Of a DNA stretch of 19,687 nucleotides, positions 14,288 to 19,687 are shown piece after piece; position 1 is the first letter of the stretch; each line of letters begins with the position of its first letter. The stretch is from an uncultured Selenomonadales bacterium (GTDB lineage: Bacteria; Bacillota; Negativicutes; Selenomonadales; Selenomonadaceae): positions 1-19,687 of the forward strand of contig CALEPR010000069.1 of assembly GCA_937910665.1 (NCBI GenBank). Direction: 5' to 3'. Under the pieces are notes generated by a model. The model ran no database searches. It saw nothing but the letters and a program-made list of their open reading frames with translations, and had not been told where the DNA came from. Made by a program: the position numbers and the translations under genes.

Positions 14288-15244
14288 TCACCTGCTTCTA
14301 AGCCATTGACTTAATTTGTAAAAGACTTTTTCTATTGGTGGGCGGCGGTCAATGATTATAGAACCTGTGCAGAAACTTCCTGCCGTTATCGGCTTATGTT
14401 CTCCAATCGTTGATGTCCACAAATACCCTGATTCCGAATCTTCATCTTTCACAAGGTCAAAATTTACTTCCATTAATGCGCTGTCTTGTTTTTGTTGTAT
14501 CCACTGTGCAAGTTGAGCATTTCCTAACTTTTGACGTACACTTTCGGCTGACACGGGATATTGAGAAACTGAACGTACCACTCCCATTAAACTTCCCGAT
14601 TCTGAAACATCAACCCCATTTGGTGCAAGTTGCATTGTCATTCCTGGCTCAATTCGTTTACCTTTATCTACTGGCACATAAAGTATGCCAATCAAGTCAT
14701 CTCTATCCTGCGTCAATCTGATCGTGCAAACCGGTGCGTCCTTTACTAAGATTGTACCTTTTTCTACTAAGACATCATCTACTATTCCGTTATAATCGCT
14801 GTAAATGTTCTCCGCTACTGTTTGTTGCTGCCTTTTTGCGTCATATTGATATACTCGTTCCATTGCTTCTCTATCATTCGCTGCTAGTCCCATGCCATAT
14901 TGTGCCATTCGTGTATCTGCTGAACGATCAGCTTGTTCCAATTTCGCTATTAAGTCGCCTCTTTTGATTATGCTTCCTTTTTTAACATAAACTTCCGAAA
15001 TTTTTCCTATTGCCGTGTGTGATACATTCACCACACCTGCGGAATCCATTATCAGACCCATTCCGTCAGCTTTCACGGTGAACGCTCCAAATATTGACCA
15101 AAGCAATATTGAAAACAACAAAATCCCTATTGCCGCAAGTCCTATCCAGCTTACTGGTGTTGTTATTGCAAACATTGTATCTAATTTTTCCGGCGACCTC
15201 AGTTTATTTAATGCCTCGCGGCTGAATATCTCATTCTTTTCCAT
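14288..15244 (-). CDS. NHLM-type HlyD-like secretion adaptor
   Basis: A 318-residue membrane-fusion protein with GGAGGA about eight bases before ATG, starting 1 bp after the upstream stop. One N-terminal membrane helix (about 31-53, VSWIGLAAIGILLFSILLWS) leaves most of the protein outside the cytoplasmic membrane. A split lipoyl/barrel-sandwich pattern is visible: VSHTAIGKISEVYVKKGSIIKRGDLIAKLE (about 74-103) and YSDYNGIVDDVLVEKGTILVKDAPVCTI (about 148-175). Only a short helical hairpin lies between the halves, as in the NHLM secretion protein family. A barrel region follows. It should connect the ABC exporter to the exterior. Its stop overlaps the start region of the peptidase-ABC gene, so the two are translationally coupled. 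Confidence 0.85.
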   Translation of the reverse strand: MEKNEIFSREALNKLRSPEKLDTMFAITTPVSWIGLAAIGILLFSILLWSIFGAFTVKADGMGLIMDSAGVVNVSHTAIGKISEVYVKKGSIIKRGDLIAKLEQADRSADTRMAQYGMGLAANDREAMERVYQYDAKRQQQTVAENIYSDYNGIVDDVLVEKGTILVKDAPVCTIRLTQDRDDLIGILYVPVDKGKRIEPGMTMQLAPNGVDVSESGSLMGVVRSVSQYPVSAESVRQKLGNAQLAQWIQQKQDSALMEVNFDLVKDEDSESGYLWTSTIGEHKPITAGSFCTGSIIIDRRPPIEKVFYKLSQWLRSR

Positions 15245-15245
15245 T

Positions 15246-16496
15246 TCAGTCTTCCTCCGATTTAAAAGTTACGCTTGCTTTCATTCCACCTTCTAAACCG
15301 TTTGTGCCAGATGTTATCACTACTTCGCCTTCTTTTAATCCTGATACAATTTCTATATATTTTCCGTCTTTTATTCCTGTAGTAACATTACGGCGTTGAA
15401 TTGTTCCATCTGCTGTCCATACGAAAACTGATGTATTTGTTACATCTGCCATTGCACTTAGTGGTACTGTTAAACAGCGATTCATAGATTTCATCTCGAA
15501 AGTTACGTTTCCATACGTTTGAGGTTCCAAAAGTCCTGAACTATTATCCACCTGCCAAATAACTTTACGAATTGCTGCTGACTGGTCAAGTGAAGGTGAT
15601 ATTTCTACAATTCTTGCATTGAATGTTTGTAAATTTCCTTTATTTCCTGCTTCATATTCTATGTCATACACTTTTTGAAATTCTTTTTGATTAAATGATA
15701 AAACGGCTTCTTGACCAACAGAAAATCTGCGTATTTCTTTATCTTCCATCGGAGTTGATATATATAAATTATTAAAATTACCTATCAACGCTAATGCGGT
15801 ACCACCTGCCACATATGCACCAATCTGTTTATATAAGATTAATACTTCTCCGTCAATCGGTGCTTCAACTCGTGAATATGCACTTTCTATCAAAAGCTGT
15901 TCTTTTTGTGCTTCAAGTGACTTTTTTTGTTCTATCATCTGATTCTTTTGTAAATACATATTTTCAAGTGTTATTTGCGATTCTTTATAAATTGCTTCCA
16001 TTTCTTCATATTTTTCAAGGCTTATAGCACTATAATCTCGCAGTTGATCATATCTATTAAAATTACTTTTTGCGTGTGCTAATTCTGTCTCTGCTTTACG
16101 AATATCATTATCTGCTCTAATAATTTCGCCTTCTGCTCTCAAAATATCAATTTCTGCTTGTCGTATTTTTATTGGATATTGTTCATTCGTGAGTACAAAT
16201 AAAACTTCACCTTTACGAACATGGTCATTTTTCTGTACACCAATATCAGTGATTCTACCTTCGATGAGTGCAATTACATCTGTTTTATCGTCAGAGTACA
16301 GATTTACTCCTTCAAGCATAATATTCGCACTGATATTTCTAATTTTCGCCTTTGAACCTTGCAGTGGAATCGTGCGTTCCGACATTCTATCACTAATTTG
16401 TGCTTCGTCTCTTTGATTCAAATACGCTCCATAAGTAACTAATCCAATTATTAACATCAGCATTGCGATTAAACCAAGATAAAAATATCGCTTCAT
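15246..16496 (-). CDS. RND/HlyD-type periplasmic adaptor (membrane-fusion) protein
   Basis: A 416-residue adaptor with GGGAG eight bases before ATG. It has an N-terminal membrane anchor (about 5-26, FYLGLIAMLMLIIGLVTYGAYL) and a first lipoyl half (IEGRITDIGVQKNDHVRKGEVLFVL, about 78-102). A long coiled-coil hairpin (about 110-205) and a second lipoyl half (ESAYSRVEAPIDGEVLILYKQIGAYV) follow. Beta-barrel and membrane-proximal domains end in VPLSAMADV...GLKEGEVVITSG, typical of MacA/AcrA-like adaptors. It is the first gene of the exporter operon and precedes a second, NHLM-type adaptor. The long hairpin would suit contact with an outer-membrane channel in a diderm cell, but no TolC-like gene is in the window. 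Confidence 0.85.
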   Translation of the reverse strand: MKRYFYLGLIAMLMLIIGLVTYGAYLNQRDEAQISDRMSERTIPLQGSKAKIRNISANIMLEGVNLYSDDKTDVIALIEGRITDIGVQKNDHVRKGEVLFVLTNEQYPIKIRQAEIDILRAEGEIIRADNDIRKAETELAHAKSNFNRYDQLRDYSAISLEKYEEMEAIYKESQITLENMYLQKNQMIEQKKSLEAQKEQLLIESAYSRVEAPIDGEVLILYKQIGAYVAGGTALALIGNFNNLYISTPMEDKEIRRFSVGQEAVLSFNQKEFQKVYDIEYEAGNKGNLQTFNARIVEISPSLDQSAAIRKVIWQVDNSSGLLEPQTYGNVTFEMKSMNRCLTVPLSAMADVTNTSVFVWTADGTIQRRNVTTGIKDGKYIEIVSGLKEGEVVITSGTNGLEGGMKASVTFKSEED

Positions 16497-16514
16497 AATT
16501 TTCTCCCATCTTTC

Positions 16515-16550
16515 AAAAATAAAAATAGAGAAGGCAAATAAACCTTCTCT
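16515..16550 (-). terminator. Terminator between the FinO-like gene and the exporter operon
   Basis: On the minus strand AGAGAAGG-TTTATTTG-CCTTCTCT forms a perfect 8-bp stem followed by ATTTTTATTTTT. It overlaps the last codon of the FinO-like gene and lies 18 bp before the exporter operon's first ATG. No promoter fits between it and that ATG, so it may act as an attenuator for exporter transcription coming from upstream. Confidence 0.8.
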
Positions 16551-17244
16551 AAATAATTATAATAGGAATTAAAAAAGCTATACCCCCCCCCCCTAGTATA
16601 TTATACAACATAATACCTATAGCCATTTTGCACTCTTCTTTAGTTGCATATTCTTTCGCCAATTTATAAAATGTACTCTGTTTCAAACCGAGTAATTCCA
16701 TTGCAATTTTAAATGATATTTCCTTATTTTTCCAACGAGAATAAACTTCCGCCCAATTTTCGGGATATGTAATTTTTTTACGCTTAGAAATTTTATCGGA
16801 AACAGGAATTGCTGTAGTAGTTTCTGAATTTATCGATATTGCTGGAGATTCATTAACTTTCTTCTTTTTATTTTTCTTTGGAGTAGAAGCGTTAAAAGGA
16901 GTTTCATTAAAATTCAAATCATAGCGTTTTTCAGTTTTAAGAGCCTGTATATAACGCCAACCGTGACACCAGCAAGCTAAAACTCTACCAAGTTCCTCTT
17001 CAGTAACATTATTTTCAGCAGCCCAAGATAAAAGGTCTTGTCTTATTCCTATTTTTAAGGCGTACTTAGGTTCAGGCTTGCGTGTAAAAAGTTTCGGAAA
17101 AGAATTTTGCAATAAATTTGTTACTTCATTTAAACGTGGTGTAAAAGTCATACGAGGACGACGTTGATTTTTATAATAAACAAAATTATTTTTAGGACGT
17201 TCGGGCGTTTCCGACGTCTGTTTTTTATTTTCTACTTCACTCAT
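16549..17244 (-). CDS. FinO/ProQ-family RNA chaperone with C-terminal HTH segment
   Basis: A 231-residue protein. ATG 17244 is preferred (AGGA nine bases upstream) over ATG 17253, which abuts the AGGA. Residues 42-115 match the FinO/ProQ RNA-binding domain: FPKLF, YALKIGIRQDLL, ACWCHGWRYIQALK and RYDLN at the expected spacing. A Lys-rich linker follows (KKNKKKKV, KISKRKKI). Residues 159-200 (NWAEVYSRWKNKEISFKIAMELLGLKQSTFYKLAKEY) look like the HTH tail seen in serine resolvases, giving an unusual RNA-binding plus DNA-binding combination. The last 14 residues follow an 11-G tract and are hydrophobic, so the true C-terminus depends on tract length. On F-like plasmids FinO controls transfer through antisense RNA; a similar role here is inferred. 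It follows the Rpn gene closely. Confidence 0.78.
   Translation of the reverse strand: MSEVENKKQTSETPERPKNNFVYYKNQRRPRMTFTPRLNEVTNLLQNSFPKLFTRKPEPKYALKIGIRQDLLSWAAENNVTEEELGRVLACWCHGWRYIQALKTEKRYDLNFNETPFNASTPKKNKKKKVNESPAISINSETTTAIPVSDKISKRKKITYPENWAEVYSRWKNKEISFKIAMELLGLKQSTFYKLAKEYATKEECKMAIGIMLYNILGGGGIAFLIPIIII
16583..16593 (-). repeat. Poly-G tract (11 G on the coding strand) near the 3' end of the FinO-like gene
   Basis: Eleven consecutive C on the plus strand (G on the coding strand) in very AT-rich DNA. With 11 G the frame ends after GGGGIAFLIPIIII. With 10 it would stop two codons after the tract. With 12 it stays open to a TGA overlapping the ATG of the downstream adaptor gene (ATGA). 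Such tracts are classical slipped-strand sites; a sequencing length error is the alternative. Confidence 0.85.
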
Positions 17245-17255
17245 ATTAATCATTC

Positions 17256-18134
17256 CTAATTTGATTTAGCTAATTCTTCGATGCGTTGCATTGGCAAATC
17301 AGTCCACTCTTGAATTTCTGAAAAATCTTTACCCTTACGAAGCATTTTAGCAGCAATAATTTCAGCTTTTTTTACTTCACCAATGCTAATGCCTTTTTCG
17401 TGTTCTTCACGAGCCTTATTCTCCCAAGCAACTTGAGCCTCGTCCATATTCCATTGCCAATCTAACATACCGAACACCTCATCTTTCTTCTGAAGCAAAT
17501 AATTTTGCATAAAACCATTTTCGATACACCAATTTATTGCGGAAGTGATAGCTTGTCGTCGAGTGAGCCCTTCTGAAAGTCCTTTTTTCACTTTTCCAAC
17601 AAGTTTACTATAATCTCTCAAGTAATCGCATTTCTGCAAAAGAGGCTGCCCGATTCCGTCATTTATATTGTACATTTTCACTATCAATTCTAATCTATGT
17701 GATGTGCCTTTCAGTAAGTCTGATAATCTCAATTCTTGCTCTAATGGTTCATTGTTGTCGCCATCATAAAATACATAAAACAACGGATCGGGAAATTTTA
17801 TTTTTTCATTCCTATAAATTTTTTCTCTTGCCTTTACAAGATTATTGAAAAGTTGAGAAACATAAGACAAAAATCTAAATGGCATATTCGGATTTACTGT
17901 ACTCTGATGTTCAACCATTACTAAAAATCTGTCTTGAATGGCACAAGATACATCATTCTTTTGTCCGCTGAAAAAATTACCTTCCAGCGTGTTTATTTCA
18001 ATTTTTGATTCATCTTTATAATTTGTTTCCAGCACCGCATTGCACAATGATAATAAACGGTGTTCATTATTAAAATAATCTCTAAATACTGTATCTCTGT
18101 ATTGTGCATTTGCTTTGTCGTAAAAAGTAGGCAT
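17256..18134 (-). CDS. Rpn-family recombination-promoting nuclease / PD-(D/E)XK transposase-like protein
   Basis: A 292-residue protein with GAGGTG six bases before ATG. The N-terminal 100 residues follow the Rpn/PDDEXK pattern: an RDTVFRDYF start, D61 in KNDVSC, and E75-x-Q77 in LVMVEHQS, the usual D...ExQ catalytic layout. PFRFLSYV and an LELIVKMYNIN stretch follow. The C-terminus is helical and ends with a short HTH-like DFSEIQEWTDLPMQRIEELAK, as is common in this family. These proteins are abundant and often associated with mobile DNA; their natural role is not well defined. It lies between the HTH gene and the FinO-like gene in one direction with short gaps (23 bp and 11 bp). No flanking inverted repeats of an insertion sequence are visible. 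Confidence 0.82.
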   Translation of the reverse strand: MPTFYDKANAQYRDTVFRDYFNNEHRLLSLCNAVLETNYKDESKIEINTLEGNFFSGQKNDVSCAIQDRFLVMVEHQSTVNPNMPFRFLSYVSQLFNNLVKAREKIYRNEKIKFPDPLFYVFYDGDNNEPLEQELRLSDLLKGTSHRLELIVKMYNINDGIGQPLLQKCDYLRDYSKLVGKVKKGLSEGLTRRQAITSAINWCIENGFMQNYLLQKKDEVFGMLDWQWNMDEAQVAWENKAREEHEKGISIGEVKKAEIIAAKMLRKGKDFSEIQEWTDLPMQRIEELAKSN

Positions 18135-18157
18135 TGCAACACCTCGTTAAAATTTTT

Positions 18158-18808
18158 TCATAGTAGCATTAACTGTTTTTCCTTGAAAGAATTAATATGA
18201 TGATAGATTGTGCTGTATGAATTGCCTGTTATGATTCTCATTTCCTTGAAGCTAATATTGGGATTTAGGATTTTTATTTTAATTATAGTATCTCCAGATT
18301 TTAAATTTTCAGCATACAAGAAACTGTAGATATTATCTAATAACTTATGGTATCTTTTATATTTGATTTTCATTTCTTCTAAAAACTCTTTTGCCTCTCT
18401 GTTGTAATGCTCATAAAAATTGATATAGCGTTCTAAGACATATACCAACACTTCAATTTTATTCCGAGAATATAAATCTCTATCTGTCACACGAAAATTT
18501 AAAAGAGCAGCTATTTCATTTAAAAATTTATCTCTCCAGCGTTGTAAGCCATTCGGATGTATGTGTAATTTAAGACTTAATTCAATGAATGATTCATTGC
18601 AACAGTACCTGCCGTGTAAGAATATTTTTTCCTCTTTTGTTGTCTCCGATATTACTGCCCCCACCACTAAATCGTTCATTTCATCTAAAAAACTTTGTAC
18701 TGTTTCGTCATTAATTTCTTTGATTGTCCTGTTGGTACAATAATGATAATGAAAAAAGTGGAAAAGAGCGGATTGAGCATTTCTTATCCTCAGTGGCTGC
18801 TTATTCAT
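18158..18808 (-). CDS. Unknown protein with two HTH-like segments
   Basis: A 216-residue protein. ATG 18808 is chosen because AGAGG lies seven bases upstream; the open frame extends 16 codons further without a better signal. Two helix-turn-helix-like stretches are visible: about residues 72-96 (SFIELSLKLHIHPNGLQRWRDKFLNEIA) and near the C-terminus about 175-202 (SFKEMRIITGNSYSTIYHHINSFKEK). The centre is helical and Tyr-rich (ERYINFYEHYNREAKEFLEEMKIKYKRYHKLL). This layout resembles small sigma-like or phage/plasmid late-gene regulators, but I do not recognise the family. It is the promoter-proximal gene of the minus-strand group with Rpn and the FinO-like gene, and is divergent from the mobilization genes. 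It could regulate either group. Confidence 0.6.
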   Translation of the reverse strand: MNKQPLRIRNAQSALFHFFHYHYCTNRTIKEINDETVQSFLDEMNDLVVGAVISETTKEEKIFLHGRYCCNESFIELSLKLHIHPNGLQRWRDKFLNEIAALLNFRVTDRDLYSRNKIEVLVYVLERYINFYEHYNREAKEFLEEMKIKYKRYHKLLDNIYSFLYAENLKSGDTIIKIKILNPNISFKEMRIITGNSYSTIYHHINSFKEKQLMLL

Positions 18809-18900
18809 TACATTACCTCTTGTTTCAATTATAAAACAAAAGTTGAAGATATTCAAGAAAATTTAAAACCGATAAAATTGTGGTATGGATTCCCTCATTT

Positions 18901-18937
18901 TTGTGCTATCATTTTGAAGTTGCTGATTTCAGCACAA
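18901..18937 (+). promoter_or_regulatory. Inverted repeat and extended -10 candidate in the divergent intergenic region
   Basis: TTGTGCT (18901-18907) and AGCACAA (18931-18937) form a perfect 7-bp inverted repeat. Inside it lie GCTGA-TT-TCAGC (18922-18933) and TGCTATCAT (18904-18912), which fits an extended -10 without a good -35. The site could be an operator over the promoter of the mobilization genes, or a leader hairpin. Confidence 0.35.
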
Positions 18938-18966
18938 CAAATTATCAAATTGGAGGATATATCATT

Positions 18967-19224
18967 ATGAAAAATCGCAATGTTAATTTACAGGAACTTC
19001 GCCAAAAAATGAAAGACCTGCAAGAGCAAATTGACAGCAAAGAGAAAGAATTAAATATGGAAGTAGGTGCGTGGGTACGAAAACAAACTAATCTTGATTC
19101 TCTCCACGAAATTCAACAAAATTTCCGCCTTGTTCCTATCAATAATTACCCTCAAAAAACATTAATAAATACACATACCACTGCACCCTTCGGTGCCGAT
19201 ATGACGCCAAAGTCGGCTTCGTAG
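18967..19224 (+). CDS. Small coiled-coil protein of the mobilization operon
   Basis: An 85-residue protein starting at ATG 18967, with TTGGAGG ten bases upstream; the frame is open further upstream but without start signals. Residues 1-40 are a strongly charged helix likely to form a coiled coil (LQELRQKMKDLQEQIDSKEKELNMEVGAWVRKQ). The second half is Pro/Asn/Thr-rich and probably disordered. It precedes a ribbon-helix-helix relaxosome protein and a TrwC-type relaxase on the same strand, so an accessory role in DNA processing for transfer is plausible. The sequence itself is not diagnostic. Confidence 0.6.
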   Translation: MKNRNVNLQELRQKMKDLQEQIDSKEKELNMEVGAWVRKQTNLDSLHEIQQNFRLVPINNYPQKTLINTHTTAPFGADMTPKSAS

Positions 19225-19293
19225 TTTGTTTAACAACTGTTTATGAATGGCGTAATAACGCACTAAATCTGTTTAACGAGGAGTTTTAATATT
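19225..19293 (+). other. Candidate oriT / relaxosome-binding stretch
   Basis: The 69 bp before the relaxosome gene contain GCGT-AATA-ACGC (19250-19261), a 4-bp inverted repeat, and two TGTTTAAC copies (starting 19227 and 19270). A similar CGTATAATAACGCCA lies in the candidate origin block near 5207-5220. Origins of transfer usually lie beside the relaxase operon and carry short inverted repeats next to nic. No nic site can be assigned. Confidence 0.3.
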
Positions 19294-19611
19294 ATGGGAT
19301 ATATTGGTATCCGTTTTGACGATAAAACAGATGCTTTAATTCGCAATGACGCTGATAAAATGAAAATGAATTTATCTGATTATGTTCGCTATAAACTCAC
19401 CCCTTCAAGAACATCTTCTACTGACCAAATTATTTTATCCTTCATCAATGAAATGCAGCGTCAGAAGGCAGAAATAGTGGAAATGAGAAAAGAATTACGT
19501 TTTTCCATCGGTGCCATCATCGAAATTTTAAAACCTTATGGAGTAACATCTTCAGAAATGAAACAAGCTGGTCTTGAATTTTTCAAGAAATCTGGTAGTG
19601 ATGATAAATGA
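19294..19611 (+). CDS. Ribbon-helix-helix relaxosome accessory (MobC-like) protein
   Basis: A 105-residue protein with GAGGAG twelve bases before ATG. The N-terminus (GYIGIRFDDKTDALIRNDADKMKMNLSDYVRYKL) has the beta strand plus two helices of ribbon-helix-helix plasmid proteins, in the style IxIRxxxxxxxxIxxxAxxxxMxxSxYVRxxL. This is followed by a helical, charged C-terminal half (INEMQRQKAEIVEMRKELRFSIGAIIEIL). Such proteins bind oriT and help load the relaxase. Its TGA overlaps the ATG of the downstream relaxase (ATGA), a sign of translational coupling. The family identification rests on the motif and the neighbour. Confidence 0.7.
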   Translation: MGYIGIRFDDKTDALIRNDADKMKMNLSDYVRYKLTPSRTSSTDQIILSFINEMQRQKAEIVEMRKELRFSIGAIIEILKPYGVTSSEMKQAGLEFFKKSGSDDK

Positions 19612-19687
19612 TTTGCACTATTACGCCAATAGTAAATCGTCAACAGGCAGCGTCTTATTATTCTCGTGATGATTATTATTCAAAAGA
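19608..19687 (+). CDS. TrwC/TraI (MobF)-type relaxase, N-terminal fragment cut by window end
   Basis: The frame starts at ATG 19608, overlapping the previous stop by four bases, and runs 26 codons to the window end. The visible N-terminus, MICTITPIVNRQQAASYYSR followed by DDYYSK, fits the conserved start of TrwC-type relaxases: a short strand with Ile-x-Pro-Ile, then an AA-x-YY-x(3)-DYY helix. These enzymes nick oriT with a tyrosine and are the key conjugation protein. Only the first residues are present, so catalytic motifs cannot be checked. Confidence 0.65.
   Translation, partial: MICTITPIVNRQQAASYYSRDDYYSK

Noticed and set aside
17256..18134. Insertion sequence around the Rpn gene
   Set aside because: Although related proteins are labelled putative transposases, no terminal inverted repeats or target duplications were seen and the gene sits in a tight co-oriented group.
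1..19687. tRNA or rRNA genes
   Set aside because: No cloverleaf-like or rRNA-like stretch was noticed in any intergenic region.

Overview
The window looks like part of a mobilizable or conjugative plasmid, or a closely related integrated element, from an AT-rich anaerobic Firmicute. A diderm Negativicute (Selenomonas-like) is my best guess. It rests on the FinO/ProQ-type protein, the periplasmic-adaptor style exporter and the general protein flavour; no sequence search was possible, so the taxonomy is weak.

Layout. (1) 1-1309 (+): the 3' end of a large gene, possibly the relaxase or a transfer gene, then a cysteine-rich protein with an internal duplication and a small coiled-coil membrane protein. 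(2) 1310-4841 (+): a leader with several inverted repeats and a hairpin resembling an attenuator, then a 1051-residue replication protein (HTH, CHC2 zinc finger, Toprim, SF3 helicase) and a strong terminator. The rep gene carries 14 copies of an iteron-like GGTATCA motif inside its own coding sequence. (3) 4842-5281: a gene-free, repeat-dense block, the best candidate for the origin of replication. (4) 5282-16496 (-): a complete peptide natural-product (RiPP) cluster. In transcription order it encodes an RND-type adaptor, an NHLM-type HlyD adaptor, a C39 peptidase/ABC exporter, a second NHLM ABC protein, an ECF sigma factor, a radical SAM protein, a Nif11-type precursor, a second radical SAM protein, an HExxH protein and a second, different small precursor ending in KGEKWRPKN. 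(5) 16549-18808 (-): a FinO/ProQ-like protein with an 11-G tract at its 3' end, an Rpn-type nuclease and an unknown HTH protein. (6) 18967-19687 (+): a small coiled-coil protein, a putative oriT stretch, a ribbon-helix-helix relaxosome protein and the first 26 codons of a TrwC/MobF-type relaxase.

How the cluster seems to work: the radical SAM enzymes (and perhaps the HExxH protein) modify one or both precursors. The C39 domain removes the Nif11 leader at a Gly-Gly site while the two ABC proteins and two adaptors export the product. Two matching two-block promoter sequences (TGTAATGA, 15 nt, CGTCTRTATAAGTGRAA) precede the Nif11 precursor and the adjacent radical SAM gene. They look like binding sites of the cluster's own ECF sigma factor. 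The Nif11 core has no Cys, and the second precursor has a Lys-x3-Trp spacing like that cross-linked in streptide. The likely chemistry is therefore not lanthionine or sactionine formation. The most unusual parts are the two-precursor, two-rSAM architecture with an HExxH partner, the self-contained sigma regulon, and the homopolymeric G tract just upstream of the exporter genes.
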